A stretch of 64,000 nt of DNA, from positions 262,001 through 326,000 of the forward strand of contig JAFECG010000027.1 of the NCBI GenBank assembly GCA_018242215.1, read 5' to 3'. The position numbers and the translations under genes are program-made. A model generated the notes under the pieces. That model saw only the letters and a program-made list of their open reading frames with translations. It was not told the origin of the DNA and ran no database searches. Numbering within the stretch: position 1 is the first letter of the stretch; each line of letters begins with the position of its first letter. This document shows, piece by piece, positions 35,593 to 45,376 of this stretch. Source of the stretch: Pseudomonadota bacterium (GTDB taxonomy: Bacteria; Pseudomonadota; Alphaproteobacteria; Rhizobiales; Hyphomicrobiaceae).

Positions 35593-35651
35593 CTCGAACA
35601 CACGACCCCGTCATTACGAATGACGTGCTCTACCGGCTGAGCTAAAGCGGC
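35576..35651 (-). tRNA. tRNA-Thr (anticodon CGU)
   Basis: The complementary strand folds into a full cloverleaf: acceptor GCCGCTT/AAGCGGC, D-arm GCTC/GAGC, anticodon stem CGTCA/TGACG with loop TTCGTAA, T-arm GTGTG/CACAC with TTCGAGT. ACCA is encoded at the 3' end. The anticodon is CGU, reading ACG. It lies downstream of hemY on the same strand. The end of the acyltransferase gene overlaps its 3' side in antisense. Confidence 0.97.
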
Positions 35652-35800
35652 TTTTCCTGCGGTGGACGGGCATCCATCCGAGAAGGCGCGAGGGATACTC
35701 TGGGCGGCTGGGAATTGCAAGCCTGACGATCCGACGGCCGAGCTGCCGCAGATCCGGCCTTAGACATACTTTGAACCCACAACGCGAGCCGCCCCGCGTA

Positions 35801-37546
35801 CTAGTTGGCGGCCCGGTACGTACGCCGCGCCACTGGCTGTTCGAGCTCCGGCTCCTCCGGCTCGGTGCCCGGATCGTCCGGTGCTCTCGGCGCGATGAAA
35901 ACGGTCGAATCAGACCTCGAAATCGCTGCACCCGCTGACGGAGCGATCCTGGTCGTCGCGGTCGGCTCAGCGGGCATCGACGAAGATGTGTCTTCGGCGA
36001 TTATCGATGGATGCATTGCACCGTTACCGCCTCGCGGCACGGGCTCATCCTTTGAAGCACCCACCGCCCCCTGCGGCGCTGCGGTCACCGTAACAGGTTC
36101 GGCAACGACCACCTCAGGCTCGGAATGCGTGCTCTGGGCGTCCGCAGCACGCTCCTGCGGATGACTGCTCTCGGAGCCGGCGGCGGCGCTCGTTCCAGCC
36201 ACCGGCGCGATCGCAATCAGCTCGTCGATCTTGCTCGCCAGAATTTCACGACCCGCGCCGTCCCGCGTTTCAACCGGCACGCGCCAATGGAAAGCATCGA
36301 GACGACCGTCGACTGGAGACGTCGGCTCCCAGTGATCGGAAATGACGCCATCCGCCATCCAGACCGGATCGCGCGCCGCATTCATCGCCCGCGCCAGCCA
36401 CTCGCGCACGCGGCCCTTTTCGCCGTTCTCGCCGGCCTCAATGCGCGCCATTAGAAGCGCAACGCGTTGCGTCAAACGATCGGCAAGAAGGGGTTCGAGC
36501 GCCCGACGCGCTTCATCATAAAGTCGCGCTTCAGCCGCTGTCGAAGCGACCGCAATCGGACTTTCGATCGAATGCGGATTGAGCGCCGCCAGTTGGCGAA
36601 TACGGTCAAGCCTGTCGCGCGTGCTGTCGCCGACCCTCGCGAAGGCATAGACCGTCGCAAGATCGGGATGAGGCGATTTCGTCCAGGTCTTTTGCAGGAT
36701 TTTCGCAGCCTTCGCGGTATTGCCGCGCGAGGCATAGATGCGACCCGCGATGACTGCGGCTGGCACGAGATCGGGAGCAAGAGCATGCGCTTCGAGCGCC
36801 CAGGCAAGCGCTTTGTCCGGGGCGCCGTCTTCTGCGTCGATCGCTTGCGCGGTGAGTAGCACCGCGCGCTTGCGATCAGCCGCCGGCTTTGCGATATGAC
36901 CACTCTTCTTGGCGTTCTCGAGCGTCGTGAGCGCGCCCGCCCAATCCTTCTGTTTGCACTGCTGTTCGAAGAGCGCGGTCGACGACCATCCGAGCTTCGG
37001 ATTGGCCTTGAGCGCCCTTGCTGCGAATTGGCGGGCCGCCTCGCTCGCGCCTTCGCGTTGGGCTTCGAGGAAAAGCCCCCTGAGACCGAGCTGCTCGGTT
37101 TCGGGAGACGCAAGCATCGCCTCGTAGATGCGCCGCGCCGCCGCACGGTCTCCAGAAAGTTCGGCGGACTGTGCGCGCAGAAGATGAGTCAGAGGCTCAT
37201 GCGGCAACGACTTCCGGGCCTGCAGCGCATAGCGCGATGCGAGCGTGCTATCGCCCGCCCCGATCGCGATGAGGCCGCCGGACAACGCATCGAGCCCCTT
37301 GCGCTGGCGCTGTCGCAAGAGACGATGCCCGATCGCAGCTGGACTGTTCCAGAGCGCCCGGAACACCGACCAGAGAAAGATGAGGAACGCCACCGTCGCA
37401 GCAAGGATGACGACGGCACGGAAGACCGACGTTTCAATATCGTAGCCCTGCCAGACGATCTGCAGGGTTCCCGGCCGGTCGGCGAGCCACGCGAGGCCCG
37501 ACGCAATGAGGGCGATCGTAACCAGATAGACGACGAGGCGCACCAT
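35801..37546 (-). CDS. hemY: HemY-like TPR membrane protein of the haem operon
   Basis: This 581-residue protein has two N-terminal membrane helices (LVVYLVTIALIASGLAWLA and VFRAVVILAATVAFLIFLW). The HemY_N region (LWNSPAAIGHRLLRQRQRKG) and a long TPR-like helical repeat domain to about residue 430 follow. The Ala/Pro/Ser-rich C-terminal tail is probably disordered. HemY of this type (not the protoporphyrinogen oxidase that shares the name) is encoded with haem genes in many proteobacteria, but its exact role is unclear. It follows the Mic60 gene by 20 bp. Confidence 0.88.
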   Translation of the reverse strand: MVRLVVYLVTIALIASGLAWLADRPGTLQIVWQGYDIETSVFRAVVILAATVAFLIFLWSVFRALWNSPAAIGHRLLRQRQRKGLDALSGGLIAIGAGDSTLASRYALQARKSLPHEPLTHLLRAQSAELSGDRAAARRIYEAMLASPETEQLGLRGLFLEAQREGASEAARQFAARALKANPKLGWSSTALFEQQCKQKDWAGALTTLENAKKSGHIAKPAADRKRAVLLTAQAIDAEDGAPDKALAWALEAHALAPDLVPAAVIAGRIYASRGNTAKAAKILQKTWTKSPHPDLATVYAFARVGDSTRDRLDRIRQLAALNPHSIESPIAVASTAAEARLYDEARRALEPLLADRLTQRVALLMARIEAGENGEKGRVREWLARAMNAARDPVWMADGVISDHWEPTSPVDGRLDAFHWRVPVETRDGAGREILASKIDELIAIAPVAGTSAAAGSESSHPQERAADAQSTHSEPEVVVAEPVTVTAAPQGAVGASKDEPVPRGGNGAMHPSIIAEDTSSSMPAEPTATTRIAPSAGAAISRSDSTVFIAPRAPDDPGTEPEEPELEQPVARRTYRAAN

Positions 37547-37566
37547 GACGCTGACCCTTTATCGAT

Positions 37567-39243
37567 TTATGGCGACGGCTTTGCCGATGGCTGAGGAACG
37601 CCTGCAATGGAGGATTTGAGTTGCGAATCGAGGTTCGCGAGCGCCGCATCGACGCTCACCCGCGCTTCCACTTTGTCGAGGAACGGCTGGACCGCCTCGT
37701 GAGCTTTGGGGGAGAGTTCTTTCGCAGCCTCCAGAACATCCGCCAGGCGCCCATCGTTGAGCGCGACCTGCATGCGCCCGACGACCGCTTCCGTGCTCTT
37801 GTCGTCCGCCTTGAGATCGATGCGCCGAACACGAATGACCGATTTCGCGCCGGCCCAAAGGCGGTCTACGACGCTCGCATCCGCCGGTTCGGAATCGGTA
37901 TCGACGGCTTTATCGGCGGCCGTCCGGAAATCCTTCGTCAGCTCCGTCAAAGTAGGAACGCCGGAATCCTGAAGTTTCTCGAGCGCCGAAAGGTCGAGCC
38001 CGTTGCCAGCCACTTTCTTCACGTCGGCAAGTTGAGCCGAAAAACTCTGCCCACTGTCGAGCGCGCGTTGCAAATTTTGAAGCTCGAGCGCGAGAACCAC
38101 GCGCTGTGCACTTTCCTTGCGCGCCGCATCGGCCTGAACGACCTCTTGAACACTTTTTTCCAGCGCCGCCGTTTTCTGCTCCAGCGGCTGGACCGCCGCA
38201 GCGATGTCGGCTGGCTTCGCGGCTGCCGTCCGGACACCATCCAAAGCCGTCTTGAGGCTCTGGATTTGGTCCTGGGCGACCTTGACGTCTGCCGCGACGT
38301 GGTCGGTCGCCGTCTTGACCGCGGAGATTTCTTCTTCCACGCGCACGCCGTCGGTCTTCAGACCCGCAACCTCCTTGTCGAGCCGCTGTGTTCCGGCACG
38401 CGCCGCCTCGCTTGCTTCGGTCGCCGATTGAATGCGGCTTTCAACGTCTTTCGCGACGCTCGTGCGCAGCGCTGTCAGTTGCGTCGCGAGGCTCGTCTCG
38501 AGATCGGAAACCTTGCCGGTCAACGCGGCGAGTTGCTCACTTCGGGTGGCAGCGGGATCGTTGACTCCTGCATCGGCCATTGCCTTGAGCCGGTCTTCGA
38601 CCTTACCCAGCCGCTCGATGAGCTGCGGCGAGCCAGCATCCGAGGCTGCAGAAGCTAGGGCGGCCTTGGTTTCCGCGACGAGCCGCGTCTGACTTTCGAT
38701 CAAGCCCGGAATTTTCTGTGTCGCATTTTCGAGATTTGTAAGGCGGGTCTGAATAACGCTCAAATCCGGAGCTGGCGTTTCGCTCCGCTCGTTCTTCTCG
38801 ACCGTCGCGAGACGTTGCGAGAGATTGATGATCTGTTCTTCCGAGCCGTTCTCGACCCCGAGTTGAGGAAGCGCCCAGAGAACGGCTCCGAACGCCAAGG
38901 CCCCGCCGGCAATGCCCGCGATGAGGTGACTGAAAACGCCGCCGCGCCTCTGCACGACCACCTTGGGATCGTCGCTTTTTGCTGCCGACCCCGACGCTGA
39001 CGTGGTGTTCGACGCTTCGCCCTTCTCCGCGCGAGGTTCTTCTTGGGTATCGCCGGCCCCTGAAGCGTAGGAGCGCGCCGCAGCCGGGCGCGGAACCTCA
39101 TCGGCCTGGGCGTTGGCGCGTGCACTCGCCGAGCTGCCTTTGACGGGTGTCACGTTGATTTCCGTCGCCTTCAGATCAAGGGTCGCATACGGCCGCTTGC
39201 CCGAAGCGCCGCTCGACCCTGCTCCTGATTTGTCGTCTGCCAT
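37567..39243 (-). CDS. Alphaproteobacterial Mic60 (mitofilin-like) membrane protein
   Basis: This 558-residue protein has a disordered N-terminus (~105 residues), one membrane helix (LIAGIAGGALAFGAVLWALP), a very long heptad-rich coiled coil (residues ~140-420) and a C-terminal domain with a mitofilin signature region (LDLSALEKLQDSGVPTLTEL and after). This is the layout of Mic60, which shapes cristae in mitochondria and intracytoplasmic membranes in alphaproteobacteria. Its position between hemD and hemY is the known location of the bacterial homologue. It probably links the inner membrane to the outer membrane or cell wall. Confidence 0.86.
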   Translation of the reverse strand: MADDKSGAGSSGASGKRPYATLDLKATEINVTPVKGSSASARANAQADEVPRPAAARSYASGAGDTQEEPRAEKGEASNTTSASGSAAKSDDPKVVVQRRGGVFSHLIAGIAGGALAFGAVLWALPQLGVENGSEEQIINLSQRLATVEKNERSETPAPDLSVIQTRLTNLENATQKIPGLIESQTRLVAETKAALASAASDAGSPQLIERLGKVEDRLKAMADAGVNDPAATRSEQLAALTGKVSDLETSLATQLTALRTSVAKDVESRIQSATEASEAARAGTQRLDKEVAGLKTDGVRVEEEISAVKTATDHVAADVKVAQDQIQSLKTALDGVRTAAAKPADIAAAVQPLEQKTAALEKSVQEVVQADAARKESAQRVVLALELQNLQRALDSGQSFSAQLADVKKVAGNGLDLSALEKLQDSGVPTLTELTKDFRTAADKAVDTDSEPADASVVDRLWAGAKSVIRVRRIDLKADDKSTEAVVGRMQVALNDGRLADVLEAAKELSPKAHEAVQPFLDKVEARVSVDAALANLDSQLKSSIAGVPQPSAKPSP

Positions 39244-39375
39244 CGGAGCCTAAGCCTCCTTACGAAACTCGCATATGCCATCCGGACCCGACACATCATC
39301 CGGGCATTTCAGACAAAAATTCATCTATTGAGAGGGCTCTGTTGCCGGGGCGTTGAACCGGCGTTACGCGCCTTG

Positions 39376-40113
39376 TTACTCCGCTTTCGAACTTGCCGCG
39401 AGACGTTTTATGAGCGCAAGCATTTCTTCGAGGTTGGGGTGTGAAGCGACCCGGACCTTATCGGCTTTTGCCGGAGGGCCCAAGGCCTCAGCTACGCGCC
39501 CTGACAGGCAAAGATACGTTAGTCCAGAAAGTTGTACCGGCGAAGCCAAAGCCAAGACCAACCGCGACCAAATCCTGGCCGTGCGCGGCGACATGAGCGT
39601 AACGACATCGATATCGGCGGTTTCCAGCCCCTTAAGGACGTCCGGCGGTAACGTATCCATGGCGACAGACCGATACGCAATCACCGGCGCGATGTTAACG
39701 CGATTTTTGGCCAGTGCCGCCTCAAGATCGAATGCAAGAGTGTCACCTCTGAGATAGATCAGACGGTCTGCGGCACCGTGTTTGCCCGTGAGGATTGGCA
39801 CCAGATCCTCGGCCCGTCCGGCACCCTCGACAACATCTTGGAACCCCATCTTTCGGGCAGCCGACGCCGTTCCCGGGCCAACGACATAAAGCGTCCGCTT
39901 GATTGCCAAAGGCAACGCCGGCGAAGCCGTCAATGCCGCGAGCGCATTCCGGCTCGTGGCAATCACACCCGTTGCGCCGGCAACGACGTCGACAGGTAAG
40001 TCATTCGAGACGATCTCGATAAGGGGTGCCACGGTGACGCGACACCCGAGCGCCTCGATGCGCGCCTTGAGGGGCTCGGCATCCTCGATCGGGCGCGTGA
40101 TCAGAACATGCAT
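39376..40113 (-). CDS. hemD: Uroporphyrinogen-III synthase
   Basis: This 245-residue enzyme closes hydroxymethylbilane to uroporphyrinogen III with inversion of ring D. Family features are the start MHVLITRPIEDAEPLKARIE, TGVIATSRNALAAL and the C-terminal SHPNLEEMLALIKRL (family SHPTxxxL). I chose ATG at 40113, which overlaps the hemC stop by one base (TGATG). A longer frame to 40230 lies inside hemC. It precedes the Mic60 gene by 132 bp on the same strand. Confidence 0.92.
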   Translation of the reverse strand: MHVLITRPIEDAEPLKARIEALGCRVTVAPLIEIVSNDLPVDVVAGATGVIATSRNALAALTASPALPLAIKRTLYVVGPGTASAARKMGFQDVVEGAGRAEDLVPILTGKHGAADRLIYLRGDTLAFDLEAALAKNRVNIAPVIAYRSVAMDTLPPDVLKGLETADIDVVTLMSPRTARIWSRLVLALASPVQLSGLTYLCLSGRVAEALGPPAKADKVRVASHPNLEEMLALIKRLAASSKAE

Positions 40114-41045
40114 CAGGCGTTCGAACGCACAAGAAGCGCAGCGTCGGCTTGGCTCAGAATTTCGTCGGCCGCCGAAAGCCCGAGATCGTGCGCCTGCTCG
40201 ACTTTTCCTCGACGCGAAACGTCGTAGCACTTCGCGCCATCCGGCGAGAGAAGCTGACCGCGAAAATACACCTCCCCATCATTGATCACGGCGTGGCCCG
40301 CGATCGGTGTCCGGCATGACCCTTCGAGACGCGCGAGAAAGGCCCTTTCTGCAGCAACGGCGTGCGCTGTCGTCGCGTCGTTCAAAGAAGCCGTGATAGG
40401 AACAATGGCTGCGTCGTCGTCTCGTACCTCAAGACCTATGACGCCCTGCGCGACCGCAGGCAGCATATGCTCCATCGAAACCGGCGCTGTAATTCGTTCT
40501 TCAAGCTTGAGCCTTTTGAGACCCGCCACGGCCAGGAACGTCGCTTCGGCGACGCCCTCTTCGAGCTTGCGCAACCGCGTCTGCACGTTGCCGCGAAAAT
40601 CGACGACCTTGAGATCCGGACGCGCGTGCAAGATCTGCGCTTTCCGCCGCAGCGAGGATGTTCCGACGACGGCGTTTTTCGGCAGCACTGCGAAATCCCG
40701 ATGCCGGAGAGAAATGAACGCATCGCGCGGGTCCTCCCGCGGCAGGACGGCACCGATGACGAGACGATCCGGAAGCACCGTCTGCATGTCCTTCATCGAA
40801 TGGACTGCAATGTCGATCTCGCCTGAGAGCAACGCTTCCTCGATCTCTTTGGTGAAAAGCCCTTTACCGCCAATTTCCGACAGCGGCCGATCGAGAACCC
40901 GATCGCCGGTAGTTTTTATGACGTGAATGGTTACCGCGTCCTCGGAAAACCGATGCGCGGTAATGATCCTCTCTTTCACCTCGTGCGCCTGGGCCAGAGC
41001 CAAAGGCGAACCTCGGGTCCCGATGCGGATGCGGGTCGCTTGCAA
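40113..41045 (-). CDS. hemC: Porphobilinogen deaminase (hydroxymethylbilane synthase)
   Basis: This 310-residue enzyme assembles four porphobilinogens into hydroxymethylbilane. The dipyrromethane cofactor cysteine is Cys244 in EGSCRTPIAGHA, close to Cys242 of the E. coli enzyme. Other motifs are IRIGTRGSPLALAQA and VGTSSLRRKAQ. I chose TTG at 41045 because GGAGAAA lies eight bases upstream and the length then fits the family; the frame stays open much further. It is divergent from tsaD, a conserved alphaproteobacterial arrangement. Confidence 0.94.
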   Translation of the reverse strand: MQATRIRIGTRGSPLALAQAHEVKERIITAHRFSEDAVTIHVIKTTGDRVLDRPLSEIGGKGLFTKEIEEALLSGEIDIAVHSMKDMQTVLPDRLVIGAVLPREDPRDAFISLRHRDFAVLPKNAVVGTSSLRRKAQILHARPDLKVVDFRGNVQTRLRKLEEGVAEATFLAVAGLKRLKLEERITAPVSMEHMLPAVAQGVIGLEVRDDDAAIVPITASLNDATTAHAVAAERAFLARLEGSCRTPIAGHAVINDGEVYFRGQLLSPDGAKCYDVSRRGKVEQAHDLGLSAADEILSQADAALLVRSNA

Positions 41046-41175
41046 AAAGGTTTCTCCGGATGCTAGGCGGGGCGCTCGGGCCCGGATGCCGATAAATGAA
41101 TGCCGGTCATTCGGGCGACAGGTATGCTCCAAAGAGGCGCGAATTCCAACCACGTGCCGATAAGTTCCTGAACAG

Positions 41176-42279
41176 ATGGCTGAGCCTTCCGATTTTGCGC
41201 CTTCTTCCGCAGTTGTTCTCGGCATCGAGACGAGCTGCGACGAGACGGCCGCCGCTGTCGTCGTCCGAAATGCCGCGGGCGAAGGGCGCATCCTGTCGAA
41301 TATCGTGCTCTCGCAGTTCGACAGGCACGCCCTTTACGGCGGCGTCGTCCCGGAGATCGCCGCGCGCGCCCATGCCGAAACGCTCGATGACCTCGTGAAG
41401 ACGGCACTCGATAAAGCGGGCGTGACCTTACAGGACCTGTCAGCGATCGCCTCGACGACCGGTCCCGGTCTGATCGGCGGTTTGATCGTCGGAGCAACGA
41501 CGGCCAAGGCACTCGCGCTCGCCACGCGCCGTCCCTTTCTCGCCATCAATCACCTTGAAGCCCACGCCCTGACGGTAGGCCTGACGGACAACATCCGGCC
41601 GCCCTATTTGATGCTCCTGGTCTCGGGCGGTCACACGCAGTTGCTCCTTGTCGAAGACGTCGGCCGTTACCGCCGCCTTGCGACGACGATCGATGACGCC
41701 CTGGGCGAAGCCTTCGATAAGACCGCAAAGCTGCTGGGACTGCCGATGCCTGGGGGCCCCGCTGTTGAAAAGGCGGCACGTGACGGCGATGGCAGCCGTT
41801 TCGACCTCCCCCGGCCGATGAAAGGGCGCGAAGACCCGCACTTCTCATTCGCCGGATTGAAGACGGCCGTTCGCCACGCCGCCATGCACGCTGCGCCGCT
41901 ATCCGGGCGAGACGTTGCAGACCTTTGTGCCTCGTTCCAGGCCGCCGTCTGCGACAGCGTCTCCGACCGCGTTCGCCGCGCGATGCAAGCCGCTGTGGAC
42001 CTTTTACCGGATAAAAATCACCGGCCTTTCGTCGTCGCGGGCGGGGTTGCGGCAAACAAAGCGATCCGCGCCGCCCTGACCGACGTCGCCGCCGAATATG
42101 ATTTTTCCTTCCATGCGCCACCGCTGGAACTTTGTGGCGACAATGCCGTGATGATCGCCTGGGCCGGAGCAGAACATCTGGCGCGCGGCCATGTCGATCC
42201 GCTCGATGCACCCGCAAGACCGCGCTGGCCGCTCGACGGCGCAGCGCCAAAGGCGATTGGCGCGGGCATCAAAGCCTAG
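41176..42279 (+). CDS. tsaD: tRNA N6-adenosine threonylcarbamoyltransferase TsaD
   Basis: This 367-residue ASKHA-fold protein transfers the threonylcarbamoyl group to A37 of ANN-decoding tRNAs. Visible motifs are [17 protein letters not shown], the metal-binding histidines of [30 protein letters not shown], and [14 protein letters not shown] near the C-terminus. It is divergent from hemC and followed 44 bp later by gpsA on the same strand. Confidence 0.96.
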   Translation: MAEPSDFAPSSAVVLGIETSCDETAAAVVVRNAAGEGRILSNIVLSQFDRHALYGGVVPEIAARAHAETLDDLVKTALDKAGVTLQDLSAIASTTGPGLIGGLIVGATTAKALALATRRPFLAINHLEAHALTVGLTDNIRPPYLMLLVSGGHTQLLLVEDVGRYRRLATTIDDALGEAFDKTAKLLGLPMPGGPAVEKAARDGDGSRFDLPRPMKGREDPHFSFAGLKTAVRHAAMHAAPLSGRDVADLCASFQAAVCDSVSDRVRRAMQAAVDLLPDKNHRPFVVAGGVAANKAIRAALTDVAAEYDFSFHAPPLELCGDNAVMIAWAGAEHLARGHVDPLDAPARPRWPLDGAAPKAIGAGIKA

Positions 42280-42323
42280 TTTGAGCGTAAGTCAGAATAC
42301 CGTGTTAAATGAAAGCTCGGATT

Positions 42324-43334
42324 ATGTCGGGGGAAGCCTTGCAAATACGTTCGGTCAGTGTTGTCGGTGGCGGTGCCTGGGGAACGGCCCTCGCCCAGAC
42401 ATTGTCCCACAACGGCCGATCGGTCGCCCTTTGGGCGCGCGAACCCGAAATCGTCGAAGACATCAACGCGCGCCACGTCAACCGGACGTTTCTTCCCGGC
42501 GTAGATCTCAACCCCGCAATTCGCGCCAGCGGCAATCTCGCCGACGTCGCCCGTGCGGACGCTATTCTTGCTGTCGTTCCGGCACAGCATTTGCGCGACG
42601 TGATGGGAAAGCTCGCGAAACAGATCGCACCCGACACGCCGGTCATTATCTGCGCAAAAGGCATAGAGCAATCGACCGGGCGCTTCATGGGCGACGTTCT
42701 TGAGGACGTTGCGCCGCATGTCCTGCGCGCTGTGCTTTCGGGCCCGAGCTTCGCAGCAGATGTCGCGCGCGGACTGCCATCGGCACTGACGCTCGCCTGC
42801 CGCAATGAAAATGTCGGCCGCGCGTTGGCAGCCACTCTCTCCTCTCGGCAAATGCGCCTCTACTGGTCGAGCGATGTTCTCGGCGCCGAACTCGGCGGCG
42901 CTGTCAAAAACGTGCTCGCGATCGCGGCGGGGATCGTCGCCGGTCGCGGCCTCGGAGCAAGCGCGCACGCAGCAATCGTGACGCGCGGATTTGCCGAGCT
43001 TCGCCGTTTCGGTGAAGCCATGGGTGCGCGCCCCGAAACGCTCCTTGGACTGTCCGGATTGGGCGATCTCATCCTGACATGCGGAAGCCCCCAATCGCGG
43101 AACATGTCGCTCGGACGCGCTCTGGGCGAAGGACGAAGCCTGGCCGAAATTCTCGGCAGCCGGGCAGCGGTGACGGAAGGCATCTATACGTGCAAGGCAC
43201 TCGTCGGCTTGGCCAACGCCCGCGGTATCGACATGCCCATCGCCGAAGCCGTTTACGGTATCGTCGAGGGGCAGCTGACCGTAGAGGATGCGATCACTGC
43301 GTTGATGCAGCGGCCTTTGAAAGCGGAAGATTGA
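42324..43334 (+). CDS. gpsA: Glycerol-3-phosphate dehydrogenase (NAD(P)+)
   Basis: This 336-residue enzyme makes sn-glycerol-3-phosphate for phospholipid synthesis. The NAD motif is VVGGGAWGTALAQTLSHNG; other signatures are ICAKGIEQSTGRF, GAVKNVLAIAAGI (catalytic Lys) and LSGLGDLILT. I use ATG at 42324 (MSGEALQIRSV); ATG at 42309 is possible. The last 41 bp overlap the end of the convergent GT-C gene, an unusually deep tail-to-tail overlap. Confidence 0.94.
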   Translation: MSGEALQIRSVSVVGGGAWGTALAQTLSHNGRSVALWAREPEIVEDINARHVNRTFLPGVDLNPAIRASGNLADVARADAILAVVPAQHLRDVMGKLAKQIAPDTPVIICAKGIEQSTGRFMGDVLEDVAPHVLRAVLSGPSFAADVARGLPSALTLACRNENVGRALAATLSSRQMRLYWSSDVLGAELGGAVKNVLAIAAGIVAGRGLGASAHAAIVTRGFAELRRFGEAMGARPETLLGLSGLGDLILTCGSPQSRNMSLGRALGEGRSLAEILGSRAAVTEGIYTCKALVGLANARGIDMPIAEAVYGIVEGQLTVEDAITALMQRPLKAED

Positions 43335-45147
43335 TCGCTGCGCGATCCACTCTCCAGACATGATAGAGCGAATGCGGATTGGAAAGCGGAACCGGCACGA
43401 GGTAAGCCGGTGCCTTGCCATTCACGAGATCGGCGCGGAGCGTGCCTTTCCACTCGGGTGTCGTGGACGGTGGCCCGTCGAGGCCCCGGCAGATGACGAC
43501 GTAATCGACGTGTTGCTGCTTCAAAACGGCAGCGGCGCTTTCTGGATCGCGCGCCGAAAAGATCTCGTAGTTGGCAATGATCGCATTGGCGATCCGATGA
43601 TAAGGCGCCGCCAGCGCGCGATGATGAGTAAGCCCGGCGATATACGCACCCATATCGATGTGCGAAGCAAAGAGGCCTGCCGGAAGGGCGGCGAGATCCC
43701 GAATAGCGTCAGGTTTCGAGCAGGCGCCGGCGTTCGCCTTCTGCTCCGCCGCGACCGCGTTCGGCGCACGAAAAAGCTGATCTGCGATACCGGTGAACAG
43801 CAAAAGAGCCGATTGATTGAGGAGGACGAGCGCCGCGACACGAACGGTTGGCGCGCTGATCTCCCCGACCATGCCGAGCCGGCTGATCGCGATTGCAATC
43901 GGCACCGTCGCGATGCAACTGGCGTACGAGACATATTTGTATTGCCAGAGCGCGAGACCGACGAAAATCCCGAGAACGGCGAAAAGAAATATATCCGCCA
44001 ACGTCCTGGTTTTCCGTAATTCACTCCACTGCGCCACCAATCCCAACACGAAGAAGGCGATCAAGGCGAGCGGCTCGGCGAATGAACCCGTCAACATCCG
44101 CGCGATTGGACTTTCGCCCTCCGCGACCTTGTCGAGCCAAATGGTGTTGAGCAGGGCCGGCAACTGACCTTTCGGACCTGCAAGACATTTCGGCTCCAGC
44201 GAACCGAAGCCCGCAATGCCGGCAGCCGCGAACCCCGCGATCACGAGAAGCCGCACGGAAAGCGGCCAACCGCGTCCCGGCCCCACGGCGACGAGCAGCC
44301 CGGCCACGCCGAACGAAACCAGCACCACCATGTTGAGCGAGATCGCGTCGCAATGAATGTCCATCCAGCGCGAGGGCGCAATCGTTGTGAAGAAGGAAGC
44401 CGCGAAGACGAGCGCCAGCGCCAAGCCGAAGGCTCCCGCCGCACGCCCGTTGCGCCGGTCGAAAAGGCCCCAAACCGTGGCGAGAACACCAAGAGCAACC
44501 GCGGGAGCCAGCGCCTCATAACCAACGGCGAGCGCGAGTCCGGTCAGCCCACCGGCTAGGAACCAATGCTCCGTCCACCGCGGCCGCGACCACATCAGCA
44601 GCGCCGCCGCCACCGTTCCGGCGATCATCACGTTATGATGGTCGATCCGGCCTACGGAGAACTGATACCACGCGAAGGGCGAAAGCGCCGTGAGCGCCAT
44701 CACGATGCCGGCGGCGCGATCTCCGGCCACGCTTTGCACGCAGCGAAACATCACCCACAGTAGCCCGGCGAGCAGCGACAGGGGCCACACCGCATGTGTA
44801 AGTCGTTCGGCATCCTCCACGGGCATGACCAGGCTGAAGAGCGAGATCAAACCGACGAGCGGGAGATCGATCAATCGCGACCAGTGCGACAGCATTCCGG
44901 CATCGCCGCCGACCTTCATCGTCGTCGTATCGAACCAGTGGCCAGAGGCCATCAGTTCCCGCACCTGGATGAGACGCGTTAGATCGTCTGAATCACCGAT
45001 GTTGCCGTAGATGCCCCCGCCGGACGTCAGCCAGCTCTTCATGCCGATGAAAGCTAGCGCCAGAAACCACCAGCTCCAGCTCGGCAGCCCATCGAGGCGC
45101 CAAACGGACGGCTTCAGGCCCGAGCGCCGGATTGCAGCGGAAATCAT
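43294..45147 (-). CDS. GT-C-type polytopic membrane glycosyltransferase-like protein
   Basis: This 617-residue protein has about a dozen hydrophobic segments and a soluble C-terminal domain (EIFSARDPESAAAVLKQQHV). The first extracytoplasmic loop has the acidic pair expected of GT-C enzymes (YGNIGDSDDLTRLIQVRELM), near residue 50. Overall it resembles STT3/ArnT-like transferases that use polyprenyl-linked sugars. I chose ATG at 45147 (MISAAIRRSGLK); the frame is open to 45240. The gene ends inside gpsA. A GtrA-like protein and a flavoenzyme related to sugar mutases lie divergently next to it, so a surface polysaccharide role is plausible. The sugar and acceptor are unknown. Confidence 0.72.
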   Translation of the reverse strand: MISAAIRRSGLKPSVWRLDGLPSWSWWFLALAFIGMKSWLTSGGGIYGNIGDSDDLTRLIQVRELMASGHWFDTTTMKVGGDAGMLSHWSRLIDLPLVGLISLFSLVMPVEDAERLTHAVWPLSLLAGLLWVMFRCVQSVAGDRAAGIVMALTALSPFAWYQFSVGRIDHHNVMIAGTVAAALLMWSRPRWTEHWFLAGGLTGLALAVGYEALAPAVALGVLATVWGLFDRRNGRAAGAFGLALALVFAASFFTTIAPSRWMDIHCDAISLNMVVLVSFGVAGLLVAVGPGRGWPLSVRLLVIAGFAAAGIAGFGSLEPKCLAGPKGQLPALLNTIWLDKVAEGESPIARMLTGSFAEPLALIAFFVLGLVAQWSELRKTRTLADIFLFAVLGIFVGLALWQYKYVSYASCIATVPIAIAISRLGMVGEISAPTVRVAALVLLNQSALLLFTGIADQLFRAPNAVAAEQKANAGACSKPDAIRDLAALPAGLFASHIDMGAYIAGLTHHRALAAPYHRIANAIIANYEIFSARDPESAAAVLKQQHVDYVVICRGLDGPPSTTPEWKGTLRADLVNGKAPAYLVPVPLSNPHSLYHVWRVDRAAINLPLSKAAASTQ

Positions 45148-45376
45148 ACGCGTACCCCGTTGAAGGGCCGACCTTACCTGAAGTGCGTTAGGGGACGGTA
45201 AAGCCTGGAGACGACGCGTTTCGGCCCTAGTCGCCGGCACGGGTTTGCGGAACTCGGCACAATATCAGTCTTTTTTTACCGATCTCCCATAGGCTCCCGG
45301 AAGAGGGGCTAGCTGCTCGCAACAGCGGCCATGCCGATAAAGGCCGTTTTGTCGAGAGTAGGCGTAGGCGTATCTC

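Noticed and set aside
35271-35720. 149-codon minus-strand open frame across tRNA-Thr
   Set aside because: The PVEHVIRNDGVVCSSHTSGT segment is a translation of the tRNA-Thr gene, and the rest is antisense to the acyltransferase.
42276-43421. 381-codon minus-strand open frame
   Set aside because: It is antisense to gpsA, which has intact NAD-binding and catalytic motifs.
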